This document shows, in pieces, positions 24,145 through 36,884 of a DNA stretch of 64,000 bases. A program made the translations under genes and the position numbers. Below the pieces are notes generated by a model. The model saw nothing but the letters and a program-made list of their open reading frames with translations. It had not been told where the DNA came from and did no database searches. Position 1 is the stretch's first letter; the number at the start of each line of letters is the position of its first letter. The stretch lies in assembly GCA_947311845.1 (NCBI GenBank), contig CAMZMU010000062.1:47771879-47835878 (forward strand), written 5' to 3'. The DNA comes from Poa pratensis. Taxonomy: Eukaryota; Streptophyta; Magnoliopsida; Poales; Poaceae.

Positions 24145-24731
24145 TGTCGTGGGGTAGATAACACGGCAGATGCTACTTTGGAGTAGCTTGAGTTGATGGG
24201 CAAGGCGACACTAGCGTCTGGGAGATTGTTCAGCATTGCAGGGACAAAAGGTTTACCCAGGTTCGGCCTCTCCATTGGAGATAAAGACCTACTTCCTGCC
24301 ATCTTGTTATTGATCTCGATCTCGATAACCCGGCTACGACAACAGAGCCGGATCTCGATCTAGGTTACAAGGTTGTGGTGTTTCTCTCGGTGGTTCTCTC
24401 GCCTAAGCTTGGATCGTAAAGTTCTCTCTCAACTAGGGCTCAGGAACCGGCTTATATAGACTACCGGGTCTCCTGGCACTTTACAATACGAACCCGGGCT
24501 CTACCCAGACTCGGAATCCTATTCTAGCTCTTCTAGCCTTCGTATCCTCCAAGTCACGAACCGCCTTTGGTCTTCTAGAAACTTCCCTTCCTGAACCAGG
24601 TTACCGCCAAAGCCTCTGGCCCAGCAACATAACCCGGCCCATGCTGATGGTTAGCTGGCCTGGCCGGGCCTCCTGCCTGGCGGGTCATGCTTCCCTCTTC
24701 ATGGGCCTACCGGGTTATCATCCCCCCATCA
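24145..24731 (-). repeat. 3' LTR of the Gypsy element
   Basis: 587 bp, four substitutions and two single-base indels from the partner at 36885-37471. Contains a TATA-like 'ggcttatatagactacc' near 24450 (present in both LTRs). Confidence 0.92.
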
Positions 24732-25432
24732 GTAGCCCCCAGATTAACCTGGTTGCCAGGTTGGCATGCTCGGCTTCTTATTCTTGAATATTACTTCTTT
24801 GAACAGAGCTGATATCCTGGCCAGCCGGGTTAATCACCTGAAACATAAGACAACAGATAACAAATCTAACATTAGAACATGCCTCTTTTCTCCTTTACTT
24901 GGCCAGTTTCTTTGGCGGTTCACGCCGTAACCCAGTTAACCCTTGCCGGGTTCCGACGCCCGGGTTTCACTTTCAGCACTTAGCAAAAACTATCTCCCAA
25001 CTATAACTCCATCCTTATCCATCTTAATCACGATCTTATCATTTAATACTCCGTGATTATCTCATTCTGTTTGTCGTTGACTTTTAGTCAAAGATCCTTA
25101 TCTCTTCACTTTTTACCACAACACTCCTAGGGTTTTCACTGCGCCTATAAATAGAAGGCCAGGAGACACCACGGTCATTTTTCCCCACTGAGTTCATCTT
25201 CTTCCTCACGCGCGCACTGTAGCAGCTGCGGATCCAATCACAAATCGAGCTTCTCAATCTCCTGCAAGAAGATCTACAGGTGCGTTTATCCCACACATCC
25301 GTGCTCCGCACTTGATTTCTACTTGAATCTCGTCCAGATTTGCTTCGCATTTCCCTCTCCACGTATCTACATCTAGAACTAGGGTTTCACACCTCCATTG
25401 TTGCGCTCAGAGAACATCAAAGCTTCTCAGCC

Positions 25433-28400
25433 ATGGTGAAGGACAAAACCAAGGCCGGAGCTCCCCGTGCGGCGAAGAAGCTCGCGAAGAAGCCCCACAG
25501 CGCCAATGCCAGTGCATCTGGCTCCGCCGCCCCCGCTGCTACTCAGGTCAACTGGACCAAATCCATAGTGACGACCTTGATGCTGCAGGAATATGTGAAC
25601 TGCGGCGAGCTCCCTCCAAAGGATGAGATCCAATGGCGTGCTGCTGGAGAAGAAATCCGCCCCAGCCCCAAGGAAGGTGAAGTGGTGGTTTTCCTCGACC
25701 ACGTTCAGCGCGGCCTTCGCCCCCCGGGTTCCCTGTTTTTTCGCCGGGTCTTGAAGTACTACGGCCTTAGGCCTCAAGACATCGCGCCCAACTCCATGCT
25801 GAACATCAGTAACTATGTGGTGTTCTGCGAAGATTATTTGCAAATGGCTCCAAGCCTCGAGCTGTTCCTCGAGTTCTTCTACTGCAACCCCTCCGCAAGG
25901 ATCAAGTACTTCCATATGGGGGAGTTGCAATCCAGCGCCGAAGGGAGTGCGATTTCCCGGCTCTCCTTCTAGCCAGCCACCCCAAGGGGTGGCAAAACAC
26001 ATATTTTTACTGTCAAGACACCTCTCCAGAATCTGACGATGCCCGTTACCCGGCTTTCCGAAACTCGGGTTTAACATATGACGCCAAGATGAACAGTTAT
26101 GCCGATGACGCCGAGCGGGTCAAGCTCGAGCCCATTCTTCGCCGGGCCAGAGCTTTGCTCGCCCATGGTCTCAAGGGAACAGATCTGGTCAAGTGCTGGA
26201 TCGGTTGGTTCATCCAGCCACTCAGCATCAGGACCCGGCTAATTTGCCAGTACACTGGCGAAACCACAGACAATATGCGTTACTCAGAGATGACGCTCAA
26301 TGATGATCAACTTGTGAAGAATGCCAAGAGACTACTTGGCGAGAAGAAAGACGCCATTGCACTGAACGGGCTCGCCCCATTTAGTGCCAAGAACAAACCC
26401 CCCACGGTAAAACTAACACTCAATCCATCTTGTTTACTTTCATCCGGCAAACTCATCCATAGACTGTTATTTATCGTGACTGCTTTTTCTCAGGACTCCA
26501 AATGGTGGAGCGTGGATTTTACCCCAACATCCTCTCCTGACGGAGAGGACACAGAAAGTGAAGACGACGAACAAGAAGAAGAAGGTGAGCTTGACTCCGT
26601 AGGCTGGCTCTTCCTCCAGTTGATTAACAACGAAGTCCCCAACAAGGACACCTCTACTGACAACCCGGCAAATTTTATTCCAGGCCCCACAGACCCGGCT
26701 TCTGACGTAGCGCCGGGTCCCCAAGTTACTGCAGCTCCTACTCAGAAGAGGACCCGGGCCACCATTGCCAAGGTACCACATTCTTTTTTCTCAATCTTCA
26801 TGATGAACTCATCTTAAACTTAAGCACAATCACAGGAAAAGGAAGCTGAGAAGGAGGCTGAAGCGAACAAGAGACGCCGAACCCGGTCTTCTACAAGCAA
26901 GCTTCCCTGAGCCCAGGTATCCCTCAACGCTCTTTATCAAGCTGGGCCAAATCCATCCAGAAGACGCCCAGCAAACAGTTCCCTTTAGCTGGCAAGATCC
27001 GGGTTCCTAAACCATCTCGTTTGTCAGATTCTTCCTCGGATGGTGTTAGCACACCCGAGGATTTCCCGATCAACGCCGGGTTAGAAATACTTCTCATATC
27101 TTTTCCATACCTTTATACTTCACTGTCCCATTCTTGTTTAACTAAGACATTATTTTGTTCCAGTGCCAGGGCTTTTATGGAAGAAGACCCGGAATCTCCT
27201 CCCGCGGCATCCCCTCCTCCAGCAACCACAGAGCCTTCTCCTATGGAGGCACATATAGAGGAACCAGAGGACAAGGACGAGCCAAGGGAGCAAGCGACCC
27301 CCGCGGCTTCTCCAAAAAATGTTGTTGACCCGGTGCCAGAATCCTCCCCAGCTGCTCACTCGCCCGGGTTAGGCTCTGGGACGAAAGAAGATGAAGTGCA
27401 GGTTACTGGGACCCGGTACGTTCCAGTACAAAGTGCTCCTGAGACTCTGGCCAAGGTGCCAGCCCCAGACGCTGACCCGGCAACCCCTGCCAAGAACAAG
27501 AACCCAGCTTCCTCCTCAAATTCACCGGCTCTGGACCATGTCTGTTCCAGCACTTTGCGATGAATATTTTTCTCGCCTTGCTCAACACAAGACCCTGGAG
27601 ACAGAACTGGTTGCCCTAATCCAAAAACGATATCAGGTACCCATTTTTAACTTCTTGCCTATATATTTTCTTGCATAACTATACCCTGAGTAGCCCCCAA
27701 GCTCTAAGTTCATCACTTGTGATGAGCTTGGTGCTTACAATATGCATTCCTTAGGTAAAAAACTTCAAACCTGTAGCCCCCAAGTGCCGGGTTGTCTGTT
27801 TACAGCAACCTGGGACTAAAAAACTTCCATCATTTAAAACTTGCCCACTTTCACATCAAAACTTTGAACACTGTAGCCCCCAAGTGCCGGGTTGTGTGCC
27901 TGCAACAACCTGAGACTTCTTTATTACGTTGAACAATTGAACTTCAAACTGAGTAGCCCCCAAGTGCCGGGTTAGCTGTCCACAGCTACCTGGGACTTAC
28001 AGTTAGCAAATTTTCAGACTTTTTGCGCATGTAGCCCCCAAGTGCCGGGTTGCACGCCTGCGGCGACCTGGGACTAACATAATTTTTTGCATCTTAACAG
28101 GAAGACCATGCCAAGGCCCAGGCTGAGATCACCCGGCTCACTGATGCTGCCAAAACTGAATCTGAGACCCGGGCTAATCACTCAGCTCAACTCCAGGCCT
28201 TGGAGAAAAGATTACTCCTGACACAAGAAAACTCCGATCTGAAGAAGGACATGCAGGAGAACGAGGAGAACTTCCAGGAGCAACAGGAGACCCTGCAGAA
28301 GCAGCTGGATGAAACCAACAACGAGCTGACCCGGCTAAAAAGAATGATCACCTCATGGTTGAATCTTTAGTGGGTAAGCACTACTCCTTGAATTTCAACC

Positions 28401-29294
28401 TAAACTGATCAAACAGACCCGGTTTTTGAAATTTCACTGCTCCACTTTTTCTTACACAGGCCCTCGTGATGGTAACCTCCGCAAAACCGCTGCAGAGAAG
28501 ATCAAATGCATGTACACGCTGACCGTCAGCTGTACTTTGGCAGCTGCGAGGTCATCAAAGCCGCTAGGCTCTGGGAGAACCCGCCAAGCAAGTACACTGA
28601 AGTCCTTGGGCATCTGTCAACAATGCCGCAATGGATCCATCTGCTCAAGAGATCAGCTTGCAGGGCCGGGGTGATGCGAGGTCTTGCCTTGGCAAAGGCC
28701 TACCATCCCCAGCTAAACCCGGCTCCACTGATGAAGGGCTTTCCTCAGTTTGACACTGATGGCAAGGAGTTTGATAAGAAGTGCTTTGCCCGGGTTGTGA
28801 AGCAAACCCGGCATGTTGCCACTGTTATTGCCAGCAAGATGAAGCTCACCACCTTACAGCTTGGATATAATGAGAATGATGAAGAGATCATGGATGACGA
28901 GCCACAACGCGTCGATCTCCTCCAAAGCTATAAGGATTCTATTGACCCGGCAAAGAATGCTCCTGGTACCTCCACTGCTCCCAGCTCCTCTACGCCAGTT
29001 ATTCCTCCTCCTTCACGGGCGATAGCTGAAGAAGATGATGAAAACTTCTTCCAGCCACTTCGAAAAATCACCCGGCGCAAGACCAAGGCCAAAGAAACCG
29101 ACGAGACCAAGGAGCCAGAGGCTAACCCGGCGGCCGCCGAAGAAGAAGAAGACCCGACAAAGACCGTCGAAGATCAACCAACCGGCTCTCCTCCCGTGAC
29201 CCGGCTCCTGAAGCCAAAGCGTGAAAACTTACGCAGATGCTGTTATCTCTGCAAGAAAACAATCTCTATTCGGCCCTTTGGGCGCTTATTGTAA
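25433..29294 (+). pseudogene. Antisense-strand gene of the Gypsy element ('putative gypsy type transposon' family)
   Basis: Opposite to gag-pol. Exon 1 starts at Met 25433 (MVKDKTKAGAPRAAKKLAKK, basic), then LDHVQRGLRPPGSLFFRRVLKYYGLRPQDIAPNS, a pattern I recall from the grass family labelled putative gypsy type transposon. Homology carries on in another frame (ASHPKGWQNTYFYCQ, 25960-26000), so one base was lost near 25918. Likely introns with GT..AG: 26407-26493, 26773-26835, and others ending before 27165, 28101 and 28461. 28101-28370 encodes a Glu/Gln-rich coiled coil; 28506-29294 an acidic, Pro-rich tail. Possible stops and shifts (for example near 26910) suggest decay. Function unknown; transposon-borne rather than host. 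Confidence 0.65.
27690..28090. repeat. Recurring 'gtagcccccaagtgccgggtt' block in an antisense-gene intron
   Basis: The block followed by 'acctgggact' or similar occurs about four times (around 27774, 27873, 27953, 28031) at 80-100-bp spacing, with a weaker copy near 27690. It looks like an expanded intron segment of the antisense gene. Related 'gagcccccaaggcc' blocks occur at 29875 and 29902. Confidence 0.7.
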
Positions 29295-30085
29295 TAACTT
29301 TTGCACTGTTGCACTATGCCTGTGATGGTGCGCCTATGCACCTGATGAAACTTTTTATGCTATTCTCAAACTTTTGCTATGAAATATGCCTCTTCTGTGG
29401 TTTTGATGACCCTTTTGATTTCTTTAACTGTGAGCCGGCTTTCGCATGGATACCCTGTCGCTACTTCTTTGAGAAAAACAGGGTCGAACCAAGTCCCAAT
29501 GGGCTTCATGGTTGATTGAATTTCCAGGTGAGCAATCAGGCCATAAAATTGCGAGTCACATCAGCTCAACAGCAAGATAACCAAGAATAAACTAGTGGCG
29601 TAAAGCCGGGTCTTGGGATTGCAGCCGCAAACTATTGTAGTAGGAGCCCCCAAGACCTGGATCAATGTTTATAAAGTAATGACTTAACTATGCAACATTA
29701 CCCCATTGATCCTCATACTGGTGGGACACGCTCTCTGGGCGTCCTCAAAATAACTATGCGCTTATTCTTATGACAAAAACATAAACAAATAAAACATAAA
29801 CTTCTCCTTCCTACCTCTGAATCCAAAGTTATGGATACTGTAACGAAAACTGCACAGCCGGGTCACGAAACATCGAGCCCCCAAGGCCAAATTTAACCAT
29901 AGAGCCCCCAAGGCCAAAGAAACGAAAAGGACACAAATTTCTGTTCAACCTTCACTTTATTGATAGAAAAGGTTAGGTCAGCAAGCCGCCTCATTAAAAA
30001 CCTTCCAGTCCCCTTAGGTACCCTGGTAAGGAAAAGAGCGCGTCTGAAACCTGCTGCCTGTTACATCGTGTTTTTACATCTCATG

Positions 30086-31219
30086 CTAAGTATAATATGG
30101 GCGCAGCTGCGCAATATTCCATGGCCTCTCACGCTCTTCCAATGAAAAGGTAGAGTGCGATGTGTCATTAACAGACTCGGACTTTTCTCTTGCATCCACC
30201 AAATAATATGAACCATTGTTCAATTTCTTGCTTATGATGAAGGGCCCTTCCCAAGGGGGAGATAACTTGTGCATCCCTTCTCTGGATTGCACCCATCGTA
30301 GCACTAAATCTCCCTCCTGGAAAGTGCGAGTTTTAACCCGGCGACTATGATACCGCCTCAAATCTTGCTGATATACTGCTGATCTCTCCAGTGCTTGTTC
30401 TCTATGCTCCTCAAGCAGGTCCACAGAATCCTGCCGGGTCTGCTCATTTTCTGTTTCAACATAAGCCGCCACGCGAGGCGAGTCATGAATTATATCACTT
30501 GGCAAAACTGCCTCTGCCCCATACACCATAAAGAAAGGGGTCATCTTTGTGGATCTGTTTGGTGTTGTGTTGATTCCCCAAACTACTGATGGCAACTCCT
30601 CAACCCACGCTCCAGCAGCTCTGAGACACGGAACCCGGAGACGTGGTTTCAAACCTCGAAGCAACTCCTGATTTGCTCGTTCTACTTGTCCATTGGCCTG
30701 TGGATGAGCAACTGAAGCAACGTCTAAACGTATACCCTGATTTCCACAAAACTTTGCCATCTCACCAAGGGACATGTTAGTACCATTATCTGTGATGATA
30801 CTATGAGGATACCCAAACCTGTGTATGATCTGCTTCAAAAACTTGACTGCTGTAGCTGCTTCACAATTAGTAACAGGCATCACCTCAACCCACTTTGTAA
30901 ACTTATCAATGGCAACCAAGAGGTGGGTTTTCTTGCAAGGAGACATGCTAAAAGGACCCACCATATCAAGCCCCCAAACTGCAAAGGGCCAAGTCAAGGG
31001 TATTGTTCGCAACTCCTGAGCCGGCACATGAATTTGCCGTGCATATCTTTGGCAACCATCACATCTACTCACCAAGCGTCTGCATCTGCCTGAGCTGTGA
31101 GCCAGAAGAAGCCGTGTCTGAAAGCTTTTGCTACTAAAGACCTTGTTGAAGCATGATGACCACAATCTCCCTCGTGAATCTCTTTCAAAATTTGCCGGCC
31201 CTCCTTTCCAGACACACAT
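30086..31219 (-). pseudogene. Integrase of the Gypsy element
   Basis: 377-aa frame. C-x2-C of the zinc-binding domain (SRCDGCQRYARQ) at about 52-62. The catalytic core has WGLDMVGPF (first Asp), IITDNGTNM (second Asp) and QANGQVERANQ (Glu), the DDE triad. The C-terminal part FQEGDLVLRWVQ..WEGPFIISKKLNNGSY is the usual DNA-binding module, ending NIAQLRPYYT. It inserts the element DNA; the core looks intact, although the N-terminal HH part of the zinc finger is not readable upstream, so pol as a whole is broken. Confidence 0.88.
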
Positions 31220-31268
31220 CTCTGAAATACTCCAGAAACACTTCTCTTATATAACTCGCCATCAATAA

Positions 31269-31679
31269 CTACGTAGCCTTAGCCCGGCGCACAATTTGCC
31301 GGGATATAACTTCCTGCTCTGGCAGCTCTCCACGCAAAAGATACGCCAAATAAGGTTCTGTCCACTCTGGAATTTCATGAGTTGCTGCTACCAATTGCGA
31401 ATCCGGGTCTTCCTGACCCGCCAATTCCTCTACGCCCTGAGGCTTAACTGATGGAGTCCATAGCTCGTCCAAGAAAACGTTAGGTGGAACCGGCTCTCTG
31501 CGTGAGCCGAGTCTTGACAAAGCATCTGCAGCATCATTTTTCCTGCGGTCAATATGATCCACCTGATAGCCTGAGAAAAACCCGGCTACCCTGTCCACCT
31601 CTCTCCTGTAAGCCGCCATTGTCGCATCTTTTCTATCCCATGTTCCTGAAACTTGCTGTGCCACAATCTGAATCCCCAT
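31269..31679 (-). pseudogene. Linker between RNase H and integrase of the Gypsy element
   Basis: 136-aa frame continuing the RNase-H-like domain (VDHIDRRKNDAADALSRLGS is the usual end of this domain in plant Gypsy polyproteins), then a linker toward the integrase zinc-binding part. It is separated from the preceding frame by a shift near 31680 and from integrase by stops at about 31220-31268, so it is part of one broken pol. Confidence 0.8.
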
Positions 31680-33223
31680 AACAATTAATATGCTTGATGC
31701 TCATCTCCTTTGCCATACGCAAACCATGTAACAAAGCCTCATATTCCGCCACATTGTTAGAGCAATCAAAGTGAATTTGCAAAACATAGCTCAGCTTATC
31801 ACCCTTGGGAGAAGTTAACACAACTCCAGCTCCTGAACCTTGTGCCTGCTTAGACCCGTCAAAGTGCATAACCCAAGGTTTGAGACCCGGCGCAAGAGGT
31901 GGTGCACTCAACTGTGTCCAATCATTAAGAAAATCCGCCAATGCCTGCGATTTGATAGCTGTACGAGGCACATAGTCAATGTGGTAAGGCCCCATCTCTA
32001 TTGCCCACTTGGCAATTCTTCCTGTAGCTTCTGAATTCCTGATAATATCTGCTAAGGGTATTGAACTCACCACTGTGATTGGCTTCAACTTTCTGCTTGC
32101 CATGAAAACACCAAATACTAGCTTCTGCCAATGCGGATAGCGCTGCTTTGCTTCTGATAACACCTCACTAACATAATAAACCGGCCTCTGAACCGGGTTT
32201 TCCTTGCCTTCCTCCTTACGCTCGACCACCACCACAGCACTCACAGCTTGAGGCCCGGCAGCGACGTATAACAGCATGGGTTCCTTGGGACCCGGGGCCG
32301 CCAGAACTGGCGCTTTTGATAATTGTTTCTTCAGAGCTTCAAATGCCTCGTCTGCTTCCTGATTCCACACAAAATTGTCTGTTTTCTTCAGTAACTTGTA
32401 TAAAGGTATTGCTTTTTCTCCGAGCCGGGATATAAACCGGCTTAGCGCAGCCACACATCCTGTCAACTTCTGAACATCTGCCAATTCCTCAGGTTTTTTC
32501 AAACTGGATGGCTCTGATTTTTTCCGGGTTTGCCTCAATTCCACGCTCTGACACAATGAAACCGAGCAATTTTCCCGCTGGAACTCCAAACACGCACTTT
32601 GTAGGATTGAGCTTCATCTTGTACTTCCTCAAATTTTTGAATGTTTCTGTAAGGTCGCTGATAAATGACCCGGCTTTTTCTGACTTGATCACCACATCAT
32701 CCACATAAGCATGCACATTGCGCCCAATCTGATCATGAAAACAATTTTGAATGCACCTCTGATAAGTTGCTCCTGCGTTCTTCAACCCAAAAGTCATGGT
32801 TTGTAGCAAAAAGCACCAAAGGGGTGATGAACGATGTCTTTTCCCAATCCTGCCTGTTAAGCTTGATCTGATGATAACCTGAATATGCGTCCAGAAAACA
32901 CAAGAGCTCGCTGCCTGCCACTGCGTCAACAATTTGGTCGATGCGCGGCAGTGCGAACGGGTCTTTTGGACAATGTTGTTGAGACTTGTAAAATCAATAC
33001 ACATCCTCCACTCGTTATTTTTCTTCAGAACCAAAACCGGGTTAGCCAACCACTCTGGGTGGAAAACCTCCATGATAAAGCCGGCTTCCAATAACCGGGC
33101 TATCTCCTCTCCTATAGCTTTTCTTCTCTCTGCGTTCATTTTTCTCAAACCTTGTTTCACCGGCCTTGCCTTTGGATCAACATGTAAACGGTGCTCAGCG
33201 AGTTCAGTCGGAATGCCTGGCAT
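31633..33223 (-). pseudogene. Reverse transcriptase-RNase H of the Gypsy element, frameshifted
   Basis: Seen in pieces: 33223 onward gives the RT start (HRLHVDPKARPVKQ, FIMEVFHPEWLANPVLV, WRMCIDF). A frameshift moves LDAYSGYHQIKLN into the frame at 32733-32921. The first frame resumes with the catalytic YVDDVVIKS near 32690 and LGFIVSERGIEANPEKI. 31633-32589 then holds the RT connection/RNase H region (ALKKQLSKAPVLAAP, YYVSEVLSEAKQRYP) and a second RNase-H-like domain with FDGSKQAQGSGAGVVL, NNVAEYEALLHGL and GDSD. At least two frameshifts in RT and one near 31680 between RNase H and the linker ORF 31269-31679. It would copy the element RNA to DNA; broken here. Confidence 0.88.
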
Positions 33224-33286
33224 GTCACTAGGTGTCCACGCAAAAACATCCCGATTCTCACGGATGAACTCGATGAGCGCGCTTTC

Positions 33287-35646
33287 CTATTTATCAGTTA
33301 GGCTGGTCCCTATGGCGAACTGCTTGGAGGAATCCCCAGGCACAAAATCCACCATCTTAGTATCCTTTGCTGCTTTAAACTTTGCCCTGTCATCTTCTGT
33401 TGTTGGTTTTTTGAGCGCCTTGTTATCCTGCGGGTCAAGATTAGACCTGTAAGCTTTCAACTCCTCTCTAGCACAAGTTCGCTCTGCCAGGGCTGCATCT
33501 CCCTCGTCACATTCTGCTGCAATTTCTCTGTTACCATGAACAGTGATGATCCCCTTGGGACCCGGCATCTTCAACTGCAAGTATACATAACACGGCCTCG
33601 CCATGAACTTGGCAAAGGCCGGCCTTCCAAACAACGCATGATAAGGACTTGGAAATTTCACCACCTCAAAGGTGAGCCACTCTGATCTGAAGTTATGGAT
33701 AGACTCGCCAAAAGCAACCTCTAATGAAATTTTTCCCTCAGGTGTAGCAGACTTCCCAGGAACTATACCATGAAATATTGTTGACGTTTTCTGCAACTGT
33801 GACTCCTTCAGACCCATACGCATAAATGTTTCCCAGTACAAGATGTTAATGCTACTGCCACCGTCCATCAAAACCTTCTTTAACTCAAAGCCATGAACTT
33901 GAGGAGCCACAACTAACGCAAGCAGACCCGGGTGCTCCACCACATCCGGGTGATCTGCTCTGCTCCAAGTAATAGTATGCTCTGACCATCTCAAATACCT
34001 TGGTACCCCTACAGCCACTGAATTAACTGCCCTTTTGACTATCTTTCTTTCTCTCTTGGTCGTGCCACTGGTATATATATGATATTGGCCAAGTTGCCTC
34101 GGCTGGTTCGAGAATCCACCCTGATTGCCTGTATTTTGGCCGGGTCCTGTATTTCCAGTTGGTACCGCGTTTGCTCCAGTTAGAGGTCCCGCAGCCGGGT
34201 TAGCACTCGGGCCGGGTCCTCCACTCCTGTTTGCTCCTTGCAGAGCTCTCTGAATCTCATTGTTTTTCCACCTGTTCAAATCTACACACTGGGCCAATGA
34301 ATGATTGGCAGGTCTGCCGTTCTTGCTATGACGAGGACACGGCATCCTGAAGGCCTCTTCAGTGCTCATTGGGCGTGTTCCTTGATAACTATTTCCACCA
34401 CCATAACTCCCATTATTTCCCTGATAACCTCTGTTTTCCTGATAACCTCTGTTTTCCTGATAACCTCTGTTTTCCTGATAATTCCCATCCATCCTTTGCC
34501 TCTGAAACCCGGCATTTGCATTTGCAACTAGCTCTGAGTTTCCTTCCTGATGCCCACGCTTGTGCTGGTTCTGATTGCTGTTGTTATTGTTTCCCGGGCC
34601 ATTGTTCTTTCCTCCATTGTTCGCAGCACCTTTCCCTTTTTCTTCCTCACTATCATCCTGGGTTTTGTCCGTGGCTGCATGTCTGTTGCACGCATCCATC
34701 AACTCTGCCATAGTAACGGGCTTAACCCGGTGTCCTTCCTTCATGCGACCCAGCTTCTGCACCAAGGGAGCGTACTTGCAAGTTTTCTCCATCGATGAAA
34801 TTGCATCCTTGGGCTCGATACCTGATGAAGAGTGCAGGATCTCCGTGACCCGGCCCATCCAGTGACGAGCTGACTCGCCCTTCCTCTGTACGCAACGATC
34901 AAGATCTTCAATGGAAAATAAACGCTTGCACGTGCCCTGAAAGTGCTTGATGAAAATTGTTTTCAACTCATCCCAAGAATTGATAGATTTTCTGGCAGAT
35001 TCTTGAACCACAACTTTGCTGCACCATCACTCATCATCAAATACATATACTTTGCACAAACGTTCTCTGTGGCATTGCGTATACACATTGCCATCTCATA
35101 GCTGCTCAACCAACTCGCCGGGTCTGTGCTCGGCTCATAATTGGCAATCTTGCTTGGCTCCTTGAACTTCTCAGGGAAAGGCTCTGCTCTAATGGCATCT
35201 GAAAGACACTTGGGACCCGCCAAAGTGGAAGAACTTGCTAAAAGATTAATGTTACCCGGCGAGCTTGCAGATGCTGCTGGCACGGGACCCGGTCCTCCTT
35301 GTGGTGCTCCAGCTGCTGGTACTGCCGGGTTTGCATTAGCTGCACTCCTTCCTGCCCGCGATCTATTGACTATCTGCTGAGCCACAGAAATTGCAGGGGC
35401 GGGTTGATACTGCTGATTATTCTGGTTTTGGTTCTGCTGGGGCGGGTTTTGCTGTGCCGCGGCAAACCCGGCCAATGGCGGGTTTCCCCCATGGCGACTC
35501 TTGCTACGATATGTTGTAGAGTGAAGCGCACTTTTCTCTTTTGAATACTGAACTTGCTGAGCAACCGCAGTGCGTAACATGTCAATGGCACGCCGAGCTT
35601 CAACCTCTGCTGGCGAGTCTCCTAATGGAATACGATCTAGTGCCAA
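33287..35646 (-). pseudogene. gag-protease of the Gypsy element, frameshifted
   Basis: Two overlapping frames form one gag. 34963-35646 starts MALDRIPLGDSPAEVEARRA and contains a Gln/Asn/Pro-rich linker and the capsid-like FKEPSKIANYEPSTDPASW. A frameshift near 34975-35000 leads into 33287-35011 (NSWDELKTIFIKHFQGTCKR), the usual retrotransposon gag core. Then come a basic Asn/Gly-rich segment with seven-residue repeats (QENRGY), an atypical Cys/His cluster (CPRHSKNGRPANHSLAQC), and the protease with active site LMDGGSSINILY (DGGS instead of the common DTGS) and its second hydrophobic strand. The element's virus-like particle and maturation proteins would be made here. Further pol frames follow with no long gap. 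Confidence 0.85.
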
Positions 35647-36864
35647 AGTTGCGGCGTATACGTTATCTGCTGGATTGGAATAGTGACCCGCCGGCGTATG
35701 AAACCTTGGTGTCCTGGGCGGCAGACCCGGATTTCCCCTGGCTCCCCCAGCGAGAAGACCCGGCGCCGCTGCAACTGCAACCCAGCTGCTCCTGTTCCTC
35801 TGTCTGGTTCTATATTTGCTCTAACAACTGGAGCCACCTGGGTTACACCAACTGGTTGATCTTCTGGGGTCCTAAACAATACTGCTGGGTTTATGGCGTT
35901 TTCTCCAGGGGCCAGCCGGCTCTGGTGCCTCCTCCGGTGCGCCCTGGTCATCTCATTGAGACGATTTTCCTCATCCTCTAATTGCTTTCGCCTAATCTCC
36001 ATATCTTCTTTTTCTGCCATTGTGTCTCTGCGTACCTGCTCCAAGGCCCGGCGTGCAGTATCCAATTCTATAGCTCTTGCTGCTGCGTTCTCTGGAGTAA
36101 CAATCCTCGTAAGTGCGGTTGGATCTAGACCAGGCCATTGTTAAACATGGCCCGGGTCCCAGTTGCATTGTTTCTTTCCTCACCCTGAGCTCGGTTATTG
36201 AGAAAACCGAAGCTATTCCTGTAACGCGCCGTGTTTTCACTTTCCTCTGATACCGAAGCCGGGTCTCCATCAACCCTTTGGCCCGCCAGCTCCAACACTG
36301 GTGGCAATTGTTGCTGCTGCTGACCCGGAGTAAAAGCTGGTGGCACAACCGTTGACGGTGATGCCCCCGCGTTGATCGAAGGAGCAGTGTAAACCGCCAC
36401 CCTCCTAACCGGGCTTGGAACGGACTCTTGCTCCTCTTCGTCCTCTTCTTCTACTCCATATCCGAACCGGCCTCGAACAAGGGCAGGATCGATTCTGAAT
36501 CTGCATAGTCCCCCACATCACCCGGGACTGGAGCCGGGTTTCCCGATCTTCCTCGTGCACGTCCAGGGGCAGCTCATCTTCAGCCGTACCAACTGATTCT
36601 TCTCCATCAGATTGAACAATTGTGGCAGCTCCTGACACAGATTCATAGTCTCCATCACTAGCAGATCTAGTTGCAATCATACCAACAAAAACGTTAAACT
36701 TGCCAATTGGAATAACATCACCTGATTCAAGTAGATCTGATTCCGGCCCCCAGCCAAAATCATCAACGATGGGCTCTCCTTGTGAATTGAGGGTGATCTC
36801 GCCGAAAACATAGTTCTCTACTCCTTGCTTTGCTTCTCCCATGATGGTGACACCTTTGGACGCG

Positions 36865-36882
36865 TTCCCACAGACGGCGCCA
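36865..36882 (-). promoter_or_regulatory. Primer-binding site of the Gypsy element
   Basis: TGGCGCCGTCTGTGGGAA on the minus strand, two bases inside the 5' LTR. The TGGCGCC start is not of the initiator-Met type (TGGTATCAGAG); I cannot name the priming tRNA with certainty. Confidence 0.75.
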
Positions 36883-36884
36883 AC

